Assembly (NCBI GenBank): GCA_023678885.1
Contig: CM042970.1
Location: forward strand, 2,272,355 to 2,336,354
Length of the DNA: 64,000 nucleotides
Direction of reading: 5' to 3'
Source: Pogostemon cablin
Taxonomy: Eukaryota; Streptophyta; Magnoliopsida; Lamiales; Lamiaceae
The notes below the pieces were generated by a model, which ran no database searches, was not told where the DNA came from, and was given only the letters and a program-made list of their open reading frames with translations. A program made the position numbers and the translations under genes. How positions within the stretch are numbered: the first letter of the stretch is position 1; every line of letters starts with the position of its first letter. Below, piece by piece: positions 1 to 12,095 of this stretch.

Positions 1-10
1 AACCGCGATT

Positions 11-490
11 CACTGGTGCATATCTAAAAGAAATTAGGTTTTTAGTCATACATGATATGTATAGTTAATAGATAAGTATGTATGAATAATATGTTTTACT
101 CACACATATCATAAGTGTTTACATGTGTCACTATTATTGTGTTGATAAATACTTTTACCTACACATTACCTATGAGTAAGTGAATCTACACCTTTACCTA
201 CACTTATATGTGTCAACAAACATGTATTTTATGTGACACGAATTTCATATCACATTTATAACGTGGATGGTGACATGGACGACGACAGTGACGTGGACGA
301 TGTTGTGGACATAGATGATGACGTGAAAAATATTGTGGAAGGTGACGTGGCTTGTCAAGTGAACTACACTGATGACGTGGCTCTATGAATAATTGACACA
401 TGGTAACAATTATGTGTGACAAAATTATTATTATGTGTGGATAAAAATCGATATTATGTGGGGTAAAAAACACTTTTGTGTAGATATAAT
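11..490. mobile_element. CACTA-like short element or terminus
   Basis: The left end (26-53) reads AAGAAATTAGGTTTTTAGTC and is nearly the reverse complement of the right end of a second element at 9723-9754. A degenerate inverted partner lies at 454-485 (TGTGGGGTAAAAAACAC, then TTTTGTGTAGA), so 11-490 can be read as a non-autonomous CACTA-type element with subterminal TGTGTGG/ACACAT repeats. The interior (about 267-395) has degenerate GACGTGGACGATG-like repeats. No transposase reading frame is visible. The alternative is that this is only the left terminus of a much larger element ending near 9754. Confidence 0.45.
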
Positions 491-843
491 TCAAGATTTA
501 TGTGTAGCTAATATAACATAATTTTAAATAAAATAAATTTTAAATTTCAATAAAATAATTTTATCATTTAACAAATTTAAATGTACATAATTTTAACATC
601 ATCATGAATTTAAAATTACCATTCATAAATATAAAAAATTCAATAGTCAAGAAAATATATTCTAAATAAAATCCACATACTGTTCTAAGAAAATGTAAAT
701 TAAAGAAACCTAATTGTGAAAATCATCTGATAGTACACTTGATAATCGTGAAGCAGGAATGATGTTCTCTTCAATTAATACATCTCGCAATGTCTTGTGG
801 CTCTTTAACAGGAGATTTATAATGATTCAACTCATTGAGTAAT
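491..843. other. AT-rich spacer, no feature seen
   Basis: AT-rich DNA with no coding frame, RNA gene or clear repeat boundary that I can recognise. Confidence 0.5.
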
Positions 844-844
844 T

Positions 845-2940
845 GTGTAACGCCCCGGGTTACGCTATGGGGTTGGGACGCTACTAGATATAAATTCCCC
901 AATATAATAATAGAGGGGTCGATAATGCACAGCGGAATATAAAAAAAATCTCCAAAGCGATAGTATAATAAAGTAAAAGTTACATAAAGATTATTACATA
1001 TTAGCATCTACTCACCTGAGTAGATTGAAATATCCAAAACAAGTACATTCAGATGATATATCTGAAATAAAGTTTTAACAGAATACTAAAATATATGTCA
1101 TAATATAAAGTCTTCTAAGGCTTGTAAACTGCGAAGACCTCTCCATCTTCTAAATCTGGTTCTGAAAATCGATAAGGGGTGAGCGTCTAAAATACACTCA
1201 GTGGGTTAACTTAAATGATTTCACAGTTAAAAATAAATATGCATGCCAAATATACCATAAAATGTAACATATGTCATTTGATAAAATAATTTGCATATTG
1301 TCGTTCGATAACTTAATGAAAATATTTTAGACCGAATCGTCATCCGATAACTTGTGTTAGTTGGTATATGTGTACCAGGCGTCACCCCAGTACGATGTTA
1401 GCATACTTTGAAATACATTTTTGTACTGAACTGACGTAGCCAGTAACTTGTGTTAGTTGGTATATGTGCACTGAGTCGTCACCCCGTACAAGTGTTAGTA
1501 GAAAATATTTATCATCGAACTAAAAGCACACATGACACATAACATGTCATATCAGTAATACATATCACATCTTAACATAACAATCATGACATAAAATGTA
1601 ACACTCGATAAAGAGTGAAAGTTACCCCCACCTTAAACTTATTGAAAACGCGTAAAATGGACTAGGCTTGTTCGTGAGTCTCAGGTATGCCAGCAAAGGT
1701 ATACTAAACTGAGTTCTACTTCTAATAATAATACCTATTATTAAAACTAATTTCTAAAAATAATTTAAACAAACTAATTATTGTTATAAAATTATTAATT
1801 TAATAAAATATTAAAAAAATAGAAATATATCATTTAAAATAATAATTTAACAATTATAGTATAAGTTGTAACATTAAAATATAAATTCAAATGACATTCA
1901 TGTTTATAAAAAAATAGATATAAAATAAAGATTCTACATCTAAATTAATAATAGTGACAAAATTATATTAATATTTAATATAAAAAGTTAAATTAAATAA
2001 ATAAATAAATATAATATATTAAATAAATAATAAAATAGAATGAAATGAAATAAAACAAATAACAAATAATAACGATAATAATAGTAAATTATAGTTAATA
2101 TTGAGAAGGAATTAAATTAATAAAATTAGATAAAATAATAAATAATAAATAAAATACTAAATAACATAATTAAATAAAATAAAGTAAATAAATAATTAAA
2201 TAAATAATTAAATAAATAATGTAAATAAAAAAATCAAACATAATCTGCTGCTTACGCAGCTCTTCAAATTTATATATATATATTACAAAATTACTCAACT
2301 TGAGTTATACAACTCCATTTGAAAATCCGAAAGTACGTATGGAGTCCTCGCAAGGTGAGGATCACATGCATACCAATTTTTTACGAAAATAACGAAGTTT
2401 AAAGGAGACAAAATTTTGACACGAGGTGGGTCTCTTCCCAACTTCTTCATTTCACTTCAAAATTCAAAACTAATTATATATTTGTGATCCTCGTGAGGAG
2501 GGCTTCAAAATGGTCTATAATATTAAAGCTATGTCCCAACGAAACAAAAGACGCCATTAAAGAGTTAAAAGCTTCGTCTTGAATTTTCTTACTCATACGA
2601 AATTCATTTCATAAAAGAGTTATATATATATATATAATCTATGCATCGAGACGATCATTTACGTATATAACATGATAAGAATAAATCGCAAGATGAATAT
2701 TTTAAATTTCAACAGAATGAAACAAAAAAAATAAGATAAAAAAATGCAGTTTATATATATGTATGTATGTGTACAATATACGTGAGTGTATGACAATGAA
2801 ATGAAAGGGATTGTGTACTTAGAGATTCTATTACTAATAAAAAGTCATTTGTAAAAAATTAAGAAAGGTAGATGATGAACCTGTTAGTAGTGATAGGAAG
2901 GTCTACTGTTTAAGCTCCTCATCTCTCTCTCATTTCATTC
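845..2940. mobile_element. probable LTR or LTR-retrotransposon fragment
   Basis: Starts with TGTAACGCCCCGGGTTACG, a form common at the 5' end of plant LTRs. Around 1175-1205 it has a GGGGTGAGCG...CACTCAGTGGGT stretch of the kind seen in such LTRs. Two copies of a 26-base segment (AACTTGTGTTAGTTGGTATA core) at 1346-1372 and 1442-1468 form a roughly 96-bp tandem repeat. From 1740 to 2230 it degenerates into AATA/AAATAA low-complexity DNA. No protein-coding domain and no second LTR are visible, and the right boundary is a guess. Confidence 0.35.
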
Positions 2941-3032
2941 GTTTAATTAAATAAGTAGATAAACTTGATAGACAAGTTTTACACAGTAACTCATTCTTAT
3001 CCAATTAATTAACATGTGCTTATAATGAATAA

Positions 3033-3036
<4 letters not shown>

Positions 3037-3070
<34 letters not shown>
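3037..3070. repeat. (TA)n microsatellite
   Basis: Uninterrupted AT dinucleotide run directly upstream of the truncated gag-like sequence. It may mark the breakpoint where the 5' part of the Athila-like element was lost. Confidence 0.9.
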
Positions 3071-3074
<4 letters not shown>

Positions 3075-3112
3075 TGCTTCTTATACATATATAATATATA
3101 TTATATAAATGT

Positions 3113-4268
3113 GGCAGAGATTTAGGAACTCCGATTGGTATTCCGTTTGCTGAGGATAAGCGGTTTAAGGCAGAAGAGTTTTGGGAGGCTATCACGGGAA
3201 AGAGAAGTTTCAGGTCGAGTGTAGCGAAGGCCACCTTCATCAGAAATCCCGTTATGAGATATGTGGATCAGATTTTGGCAAGTACGCTTTTCTGCAGAGC
3301 TGTACGTCTTGTGGTGCTTGAAGAATTCAGTTCAGTTTAACTTGGCTGCTTACCTCATGTACCAGTTTTACCGGTTTAAAGTGTATTCAACTCAGAAGGT
3401 GAACATAGGAGGACTTGTTACTCCCATCGCCCATCATTATAATATCGATACCTCGGGGATGGAGTATATCAGATATCCCCTAGACCTTGACATGACAGCG
3501 ATGGTTAGGAGAGGAATTATGAAAAGGGATCCTCAGGGGATTATGTACGTCTTCAAGGAGGATGGGCTGTCATTTTTGTTTCCCATGGAGCTGCATCAGT
3601 TCACTACAGCTGGAGTTGAGGAGAATCTTCTGATGGACACACCTGATCATGTGGCTATTCGTGAAGGGATAGTGTCTCGCACATGGAGGACTATAGCAAG
3701 AAATGCACTGGCTAGGTTATATTCGATGGCTATGGGAGAGCCGGAGATTCCGGAGCAGCAGCCACAGCCGATTGATGAGGTGATTGATGGAGTTGGTCCA
3801 GGATTTAGAGAGTTCGATGAGGCACCGTAGCAGGAGTACGCAGGGGCACATCAGTTCTATGAGCAGCCCAATTTTGGAGGAGTGCATTTGTATGGGATGG
3901 CACCACCTGTCCCTCCGCCTGGATTTGAGGCATAAGCTCTTATGTTCGATTGGTGGGGTCAGCAGGCACAGGGAGCATGGATGCACAATGAATATCCGAT
4001 AGAAGAGAACAGGCGAAGAAGAGAAGAGAACAGGCAGAGAGCCGCAGAGAATCAGGAGATGAGTCGACAGATGGCCACAGTTCTGAAAAATCAGGCTGTT
4101 TCAGATAGGCATCTTGGAGCATTGGATACCACGACTAATGACATCGCCACCAGATTATTGGATTTTGAGGACTTGAGGAGAGATTTCGATGAGTGGCGGA
4201 TGAGCTCGGGAGATAGAGACGGTGCTGATGATGATGATGATGGTCCTGGAGATGGTGAGGAGGATTAG
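3113..4268 (+). pseudogene. Athila-like retrotransposon gag/ORF1 remnant
   Basis: Translation starts abruptly after the TA microsatellite with GRDLGTPIGIPFAEDKRF and FWEAITGKRSF, then IRNPVMRYVDQILA. This pattern resembles the ORF1/gag-like protein of plant Athila (Ty3/gypsy) elements and related plant transposon proteins. The frame shifts near 3290-3300, then continues from 3261-frame codons (LYVLWCLKNSVQFNLAAYLM, VNIGGLVTPIAHHYNIDTSG). It is interrupted by in-frame stops TAG at 3828-3830 and TAA near 3933, yet reads on to an acidic DDDDDGPGDGEED tail ending at 4268. Both stops are one C-to-T change from CAG/CAA. The truncated N-terminus, frameshift and two stops show it is dead. No protease, reverse transcriptase or integrase is present downstream. 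Confidence 0.7.
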
Positions 4269-5550
4269 CAGCATTATTGAGACGTTTTATTTTTCTTTTC
4301 ATTTCATGATCTCTATGATGTTGTTAAAATTGGTAGTTGATTATCTGTTAGGTTCTCCTGTTCTAGTTGATTGGCCTGCATTAATGGACAAAATGTGTAC
4401 TCGGTGGGATGACTTTGTAATTGTGGGGTAATGAATGAATTAATGAAAGATATGGTGATGTAATGAAATGGGTAATCAATAGATATAAGCTCGGATGTTG
4501 GAATACTGTAAGTTGTTGCATGTATTTAAAAATTGATTCACTAACTTATGAAGGAGTGCTCATCATTCTATTATACCCGTGTGAGATTTGAGCTTTAATA
4601 GATCATGAAATTACACATGATTTATTTTATTTTTGAGACATCGTTCACATGCGTGTATTCTAGAACTTGACTCTTAATCTGCTTAAGACTAGATGATTAA
4701 TTAGATGATGGGAAATGATCTTAGGCCATTTGTTTTTTATTGAGTCACTAGCCAAATGTTTATCTTACCTTGAAAATTTAATCCATAGTTTCCCGTTTGA
4801 GCCTGTAAGCCTTTTTCGTTGGAAATCTATGAAGATAGCCAATTAAATCCTTTAAAGCCTTTAAATACCTATCCTAGTAGAGAAATAAAGGAGACAGATT
4901 GGTGTAGTGTGAAAAGAAAGTTGGGAAAATGAATGTGGAGGAGTGTGATTGAAGTGCAAAATAGTTAAATCTTGTGAAAGGGGGTGCCTGAAACTAGTAC
5001 CCCAGGTATAGGATAGTGTCTGAAACTGGTACCCCAGTCATAGGGTAGTGTCTGAAACTGGTACCCTATTTGAAAAAAAAAAGAAAAATGAAAAGAGGAT
5101 GTTGAGCTTGAAAGTAAAGGGAGGATTAAAATGGTGAAAAGAAATCGAAAGAGAGAAAAAGAGATTGATTTGAAAAGCATATGTGTGAAATGCATCTCTA
5201 TTGTTGATTCTCTACTAGTGATCAAGTAACTTATCTTATATTCTCCTGCCCTTGTCCAAAGAGCCAGCGTTACGATTTAAGCAAGTCCTTTGTGATCCCA
5301 TTGTTTAAGTCTTTCAAATTAGTGGAGAGTTTAGATAATTGTCAAGCTTATGGTTACGCGTGCATGTGAATTGATTTGAGTGCATATATTTTAGCCTTAA
5401 AGTGTACATTTTGGCACTTGAACGAAGAGTGTAAACACTATCCATGAGAGTGGATGATGAGCATTCTTGTTTGCCTTAGAATTTCAACTCTCATCTCTCT
5501 TGTGTTTTAAGATCGTTGTTCGGGGACGAACAATATGGTAGTTTGGGGGT
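4269..5550 (+). mobile_element. non-coding 3' internal region of Athila-like element
   Basis: Lies between the gag-like remnant and the 3' LTR. It has no pol or env domain, so the element resembles gag-only non-autonomous relatives (TR-GAG style) or a deletion derivative. It ends in a GGGGACGAAC motif and the purine-rich GTTTGGGGG at 5541-5549, which fits a polypurine tract adjacent to the LTR start. Confidence 0.55.
4984..5066 (+). repeat. 32-bp tandem repeat inside the Athila-like element
   Basis: Two full units and a partial third, each opening with GTGYCTGAAACTRGTACCC, at about 4984, 5016 and 5048. Short tandem arrays near the 3' end are typical of Athila/Tat-type elements. Confidence 0.8.
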
Positions 5551-7318
5551 TGATGAGAGTGGAAATCTATATTTTTTTGATCGTATATTACCGTGTTTAT
5601 GTTAGGATAAGGCCATATTTTTGTGTTGGAGTGCGTAGTTGATGTATTTTACATGATTCTGGTGCTTCTAATGGTTTTTGTGGAGTTTTAAAGGTTAAAA
5701 CAGGGTAAGAATAAAGCGAAACCGAAGATGGGAAAGAAACGAGCTAGGGTTTACTCGAGTTGCATGAGTCAGCATGACTTAGCAACTTGAGTCGTGTTGG
5801 ATGCCGTAGAGGGTCAGAATTAGTCAGTAAGCCAACTCGACTTGTCTTGGGCAGCTCGGCTTGCAGCTCGATTCGAGCTGCGTATGAGGCAGGCTGAGTT
5901 GCATGTCGTGTGAGGCAGAGTAGTGCCAAATTTTGTCCAGAGAGCCAACACGAGTTGACAGGCGATGACTCGACTTACCAGCTCGACTCGTGTTGATGTA
6001 CGGAGGAAAATCAGTTTCAGAGAATGGCAGCTCGACTTAACAGGTGGACGCACGACTTGGTAGCACGACTCGAGTTGGATTACTCGAGTTGCAACATAAG
6101 GCGACTCGAGTCGTGCTTGCAACTCGAGTTGGTCACTCCAACTCGTGTTGCGTTAGTTTGGGCTGAAAATTGGGATTTTTAATCCCCTGTGCGTGACAAA
6201 CGTGAAGAATAGCCCAGCAAAGTCAGTTTCGTGGCCCATGGTATAAAAGGGGGATCAAACACTTTGAGAAGGGATCGATCATTCACCAAAAGAACGGAAC
6301 GTGAGTTTCAATTCACGGATCATCCATCACATCAATTCACATCAGAATTCACATATCCATCCATTCTATCGGTCCAGAGGAGATTTCAAGTGTTGTTCGG
6401 GAGTCAATCTAATTGGAGAGACGGAGGAGAAGTGCAATCCACAAACTAGGGTTTTGTATCTTTTTTTATTCTTTACTTTTCTGATTTTGATTATGAATTT
6501 GTCAGCCATGAGGGTTTTCTATAACCTTATGGGCTAAATACTTTTACAGTTCTAAGGTTTGAGGTCAGATGTAGTTGATTAGGGAACCTAGACTAAACTG
6601 GATCAATTCATACTGTGATAATCTTTATTTATTCGTTTTATCCAAACTTTGTTATGCACTTGTAACGTCTTCATTGCATATTATTGATATTTCCCGTGAT
6701 GCTTGATTTGCTATGTTAGCTTGTATGCAAGTGTACTTGATTCTGTTTGTTTGCTAGGGATTAGAGTAGTTTGCCCGTGAACACGCTAATCCTAAGAGCT
6801 AGTAAATAGGGTACTTGATTATCCTAGTGGAACAATGCAATTAGAAAATCAAGTAAGAAGTGAATAAGATTGAATATGAATTCCAGAGAATATATGTTAG
6901 TCGAATTGGCCATCCGGAGGTTTTTAAACTTTACCATATTAGTATCTAGGAAGGAGGATTAAAACTATTCACGTGTTATTTTGTAATGTTAATCCATTAA
7001 GACGGTATGAATGAACAGTAAGACGTCTAGGAGACCAAATCAATTACATTAAACCTGATACCTTAGAGCTGTTATTACTCTTTTGATCAAACTTGAATAA
7101 TTCTCATTGCTTCTATTTATTGTGTTAATTGTTATTTAATTATTTGAGATATTAATTTACAATCAAAACTTGGAAATTGGTTACAATAATTCTAATCGAA
7201 TAGTGATATAAGATAAATAAATATTTAGTTGTCTCAGTGGGAACGATATTAATTTTAACTGGGGTACTTGTCATTACAATTGACATCCCTCCACTTGGGG
7301 ATTCAATTGGAGTGCGCA
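5551..7318 (+). mobile_element. 3' LTR of Athila-like element
   Basis: Begins TGATGAGAGTGG immediately after the polypurine tract and probably ends at GTGCGCA (7318), giving about 1.77 kb, a usual size for Athila-type LTRs. A TATAAAAG box lies at 6242-6249. Upstream, in what would be U3, there is a dense cluster of ACTCGAGT and related motifs (5753-6140). Downstream, the GTGGGAACGATATTAA...CACTTGGGG stretch matches the usual U5 style of these elements. No 5' LTR is in the window, so the right end is inferred from the start of the copia remnant at about 7327. Confidence 0.65.
6242..6249 (+). promoter_or_regulatory. TATA box of the Athila-like LTR
   Basis: TATAAAAG within GGTATAAAAGGGGGATC, about 690 bp into the LTR. 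The position fits an LTR core promoter, with transcription expected near 6270-6280. Confidence 0.6.
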
Positions 7319-7326
7319 ATAAATGC

Positions 7327-8467
7327 CTAACACATTCCCAAGGATATCAAATTCCTTATCAATCCTGGTACATACCTCACATTTGTGAGCAACTTAATGG
7401 TTCCATCAAATATTCTGAATTTGACAGAGCCAATCCCCTCAATCTTGATGGTCTGATCATTGCCTAAAAAGACTGATCCTTCATCATATGGTTTCAATTC
7501 TGTAAACCAATCCTTAACTGATGTCATGTGAAATGTGCAACCTGAATCTAACACCCACTGATCTGATACATGACCAGAAACAACAACCAAAGTTTCAATA
7601 TGATCTTGATCCTTATTAACTTTATTTTCAGTTACCTGATTTGCATGAATCCTTTGATTTCCACCCTTTTCTGCAATCTTTCTTGCCACCATAGCTTTCC
7701 ATTTATGACATTGCTTCTTGAAATGACCAGGTTTGTTGTAATGGAAGCAGTTATTATTCTCTTCATCTGCTGGTGTACTCTGATTACCTCTTTCTTGTTT
7801 CTTCCTATCAGCACCAGCCTTCTTATTATTCTTGTTCCACTTATTCTGTTTATTGGCTACAAGACTTTCCCCTGCAACTGTGCTATCTGATGTCTTATGA
7901 AGCACCTTTTCCTTTATTGCAAGAATCACTTGCTCTAGGGAGATTGATTCAACATTCCCATATAATAAGTGTATCTCTCAATCCTTCAAAAGATTTAGGA
8001 AGAGCTGACATTAGTATGACAGTCTTATCTTCACTTGACAGTGCTACATCAATATTTTCTAAATCATCTATGATCTTTTTGAAATCATCTAATTGATTTA
8101 AAATAGACTTATCTTCTGATACTTTGAAGGAGTAGAGCTTCTGCTTTGTATACAGCCTGTTTGCCAAAGTCTTCACCATGTAAAGATCAGCAAGCTTCTT
8201 CCACACATCTTTTGCAGTTACTTCTTTTGAAACTTCTCTTAAAGCTTTTTCACCTAAGCATAGTATGATTGCACTTCTGGCCTTTGATTGTTGATCTTGA
8301 TCTGCAGCTTGTGCAACTGCATCAACAGCTGCTGCTTGATTTTCTTGAAGCGGTTTGACAGCATCTGCTAATCCTTGTTGGATCAATACGGCCTCCATCT
8401 TCATCCTCCACAAACTGAAATCAACTTTTTCTGTAAACTTCTCCACATCAAACTTGGTTGTCACCAT
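7327..8467 (-). pseudogene. Ty1/copia gag-protease remnant
   Basis: On the minus strand the frame opens at 8467 with MVTTKFDVEKF and runs through a copia gag domain of the UBN2/gag_2 type (FSLWRMKMEAVL, VWKKLADLYMVKTLANRLYT, LMSALPKSFEGLRDTL). A one-base frameshift near 7955-7965 stops it. The next frame continues with VILAIKEKVLHK, a zinc knuckle, then the aspartic protease site WVLDSGCTFHMT and NVRYVPGLIRNLISLG, where copia homology is cut off at about 7330. In the knuckle (CFHYNKPGHFKKQC) the second Cys has become Tyr, so metal binding is lost. Integrase, reverse transcriptase and RNase H are missing. The cut edge abuts the Athila-like LTR, which suggests that element inserted into or recombined with this one. 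Confidence 0.8.
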
Positions 8468-8477
8468 GATCCTTCCC

Positions 8478-9065
8478 TCTGATCTGATAACTTGTGGCTA
8501 CTGCTTCTTCTTCTTCTTCTTCCCACAAACGGCGCCACTTCTTATGAAACTTGAGCAAGAACTTGTTAAACCTCTCAAGAACTCACACACTTGGTTGATT
8601 GATCACTCACGTTTCACTCTCGAATTGATTGATAAACGAAAAACAAAATGAAAGAGATCAACACAAAGATGTATAGTGGTTCGGCGTAAGCCTACATCCA
8701 CTTTTGAAGGAAAGATCACTCAATAAGATGATTACAATACACACTTGAGGAAGAGAGAATCATGAACTTATGCACACAAACCCTAATGTGCTTTTTCCTA
8801 ACTTGTATACTGATGTGTTGATGCTTATCTTATGACTTAAACTGTCATTCATAGCCCTTGTATGAACAACTAGCAGGCCTTCCGATGTGCTGCAGGTTGG
8901 ATTCTCATGTGGAAGCTTCAGTTAGCTCAACTAACTAACAAACTAACCATCTAACCAACTTGATTCCTTTCTTGATGCAAGGCTGAGATGCATCCAATCT
9001 AGCTGCCCTTATTCATGCTTCAATTCCTGCAACTGCTTTTTGTTGATCCTCATCTACACTTCATT
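8478..9065 (-). mobile_element. 5' leader and partial LTR of the copia remnant
   Basis: Directly upstream of the minus-strand gag start is a TATCAGATCAGAG stretch resembling a degraded initiator-tRNA primer binding site, then a (CTT)n run (8502-8523, plus strand). At 8680-8703 is GGTTCGGCGTAAGCCTACATC, a phrase common in plant copia LTRs. LTR limits are approximate because no second LTR is in the window. Confidence 0.45.
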
Positions 9066-9429
9066 AACCAATCAATATCTTCCACTTGTCATTGCTGTAT
9101 GAAACCTCACACACACATGCATCCTCACACACACGTGCATGCAGGCTATAACACAACAATAACCGTGGTTGATTGATGTGGATTGAAGAAGATTGCTTGC
9201 AAAGCGGTGAAAAGGACACCCATTGAAGCTTGACCCATACTTTTTAAAAATTCTGACCCCATTTGTTTTAAAAGGTTCGGTTGTATGAGTTTTGAAGAAA
9301 AAGATGGGTCTATTGAAATCTTTGTCATATATATATATATTATAAACCACACCTGAATAAAATTAAAAATTGTGAGTTTGTAAAATATATATATTTACAT
9401 TTCCACGTCAATCACATATAAAAATCTTG
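9066..9429. other. intergenic, no gene seen
   Basis: Contains CA-rich microsatellite-like DNA (9107-9140) and a short (AT)n run near 9329-9340. No coding or RNA gene recognised. Confidence 0.5.
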
Positions 9430-9754
9430 ACCAATTTTTAGTCACACATTTATCACATATATAATTATGTGTAGTTAATTAATATATTATTAACCACACA
9501 TAAATTACATTTAAGTTTATGCTTGGTAATATTAAGATATATATTATCACATAAGCCAAATACCAAAAATAATTGCATATCACCATTTCTAAGGAGTTAT
9601 TAATTGTATTTGGCTATACATATTAAATGTACGAGACTAAGTTAATGAGGCTAAAATCATTACTCGCACATTTTAGAGTTATGTGTCACAATTTAACCGC
9701 ACATTATAATGTGTGGCAATTTATGTGTGGCTAAAAACTCAATTTCTTGTAGTT
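9430..9754. mobile_element. CACTA-like MITE
   Basis: The right end GTGTGGCTAAAAACTC...TTTCTTGTAGTT is the reverse complement of the classic CACTACAAGAAA terminus apart from its last base. The left end (CCAATTTTTAGTCACACAT at about 9438) is a degenerate inverted partner. The interior is full of TGTGTGG/CACACAT subterminal motifs. It is related to the element at 11-490. Confidence 0.6.
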
Positions 9755-11862
9755 AGAAAAAATAATTAAAATAATAAACCATATACTCTCCTGTTTTATA
9801 TAGTTATGCACACTTTTTATTTTGAGGTGTCTTAGGTGTTTGTGTAAATTCTATTAATAGTGCAAATGCATTATATTATAACTTACATACTTATTACACT
9901 TTATTCATTAATCTCAACAACTTTATTTATTTTTTTACATTTAATTCATTATTATCAATTACTTTATTTATTTGTTTGTTAATTATCAACTTATTTTAGA
10001 CTTTTATTAAATAAAATTATTTAAAAAAAAAACATTTCGTAACGTAATCTCTTACTCATACAAACGGGCATAATTAGAGAATCCTTTTAAATGGTATCCA
10101 TGTTGAGGGATATTATTCAAATTTATAATTAGATCAAGACTTATACCAGGTGACAGGTGTAACCCCTGCAGTTGTTAGTAAGACGAGTTCAATTTCGTGT
10201 ATTTCAATTATTTACTTTAAATTTTAATTTACAAAAGTTGATACTAATCCATATTTTAAAGATGTAACCAGTAACGTGAACAAATTAATTATCGTTAGAA
10301 TTCTTTAATACAAACTGCTGTTACATGATACATACTATGTAATTTTGTTTCTATAAAGTCAACATCGAATAAGCCTGACTTAATCTTCACCATTATTGAA
10401 AAAGAGAAAAGTTTTGAATACAATTATTATAAAGTAAAATTATCATCTCATATTCAATTGTAAAAACTATTCATTTATGAAATAATATATTATTGAGGCT
10501 TATTTAATTGACTCTGAATCATATATGAACTCTAGCAATATTTGATTTTGAATAATTCTTCTTTTATTTAAAGTCATTAAATTATAAAAAAAATATTTTA
10601 AAAATATAAAGATTACGAACAATAGGCTTTTATAAGGAGTCGTTAGTTCAATTTTATACTCTCTCCATCCGAATTCCCAAATTAAATTTGACATTTTCGA
10701 TTAAATATATAAATTAGTTTAGTCACTGATGAAAAGTTTGTAAATACAGATTTATTTTAAAGTCTTTTTACTGACGGCGAACTTAAAATATTGGTGCATT
10801 TGTAAAATTTAAATTATTAAATTTTAAATTAATTAATATGCTCTTAAATTAAATTTGAAAACATGTTTAAAGAAAAAGTATAATTAATATCCTAAACTAA
10901 ACTATGCAACAAGTGCACCTAAGAATAATAATTTTTTTTAACCACCAAATCATTTAAAAACTGACTCATAAAAAATAGTAAGTACAATATTTATGATGGA
11001 AGGATATAAATTTTATTTTACAAAAGTTAATTATTAAGATGTACCCAAAAAATATTTAATTTGATTGTATCATCATGTGAAACGGTTACATGTGAGATAG
11101 GTTGCTCAATTATTAAAGTGGAGTACTAATTAGTATTTCCTAGATTCCATAAAAGTTAACACATTTTTCTTTTTGATTTGTTAGAAGTTGACACATTTCC
11201 TTTTTAATATATGGAATCCACTAAAAAAACAATTACTCCCTCCGGCCACTTACAACGTATCAATTTTACCATTTTGAGCATCCACTTCAAAAATATTTAT
11301 TTTCTTTATTTAGTAAAAAGGGACCGCTATTTGCACCCCGATCTTACTAATTGCACTCTAATTACTAAATGTACCCAAAATAATATAATGGATGAGTATG
11401 TTCATTACTAAACACAACCCATTTAACATTGGGCCCTCCCTCTTTATAGCAATACTAAAATTATAACCCAAAACTGAATCATTGGCCCAAATGCAATAAT
11501 TTAAAGGTTGTATATTGTGATCCTTTTATACGGTAATATTCTTCAAACTTTATACGGTGATTTTTATTTTATTCTAACTTTATGTTTTATGTTCTACTAG
11601 GACTTTTATTTTTTTTTTCCTTTCAAGCTTTGTGATTTTGTTCTATTCCATTGTTATTGTTATTCTATTCGTAATTTTTTATTTTTGTTCTATTTTTGAC
11701 TTTGTGATTCTATTTGAATTTTGTGATTTTGTTTTATTCTAATAATGTTTTAATTGACAGTTTGGCACAAATTTTTAATTAAAATTTTATAGATCAAACT
11801 TGGGGCTTTATTATTATCAAATAGTACCATGGCACATTTATTTATTTATATTTATTATCCAA
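9755..11862. other. AT-rich intergenic DNA with MITE fragments
   Basis: No gene recognised. Fragments of Stowaway-like MITEs are suggested by CTCTCTCCATCCGAATTCCC at about 10661 and ACTCCCTCCGGCCACTTACA at about 11234, but no matching right ends could be placed. Confidence 0.5.
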
Positions 11863-11947
11863 TACTTCCTCCGTCCCAAAATTTTTTGCACACTTCCTTT
11901 GTAATTTACAAAGAAAGTGTACAAAAAATTTCAGGACGGAGGGAGTA
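11863..11947. mobile_element. 85-bp Stowaway-like hairpin MITE
   Basis: An almost perfect inverted repeat bounded by TA: TACTTCCTCCGTCCCAAAAT on the left, CAGGACGGAGGGAGTA on the right, with the arms (TTTTTTGCACACTT / AAAGTGTACAAAAAA) meeting at GTAATTTAC. TA flanks and CTCCCTCCGTCCC-like ends are the signature of Tc1/mariner-derived MITEs. Confidence 0.85.
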
Positions 11948-12095
11948 GTATATAAGAAGGACAAATTTTCTATAAGATTGTCTCACGTGATATTATTTTA
12001 CAATTTTTAGTTATCACTTTCTTTCACTAACTATAAATATTATCACTTTTTATTAATATTATATTTTTTTATAACACTTTTTATCTATGTATATT

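Noticed and set aside
4984..5066. CRISPR-like array
   Set aside because: Units are directly adjacent with no unique spacers, and the DNA is a plant retrotransposon.
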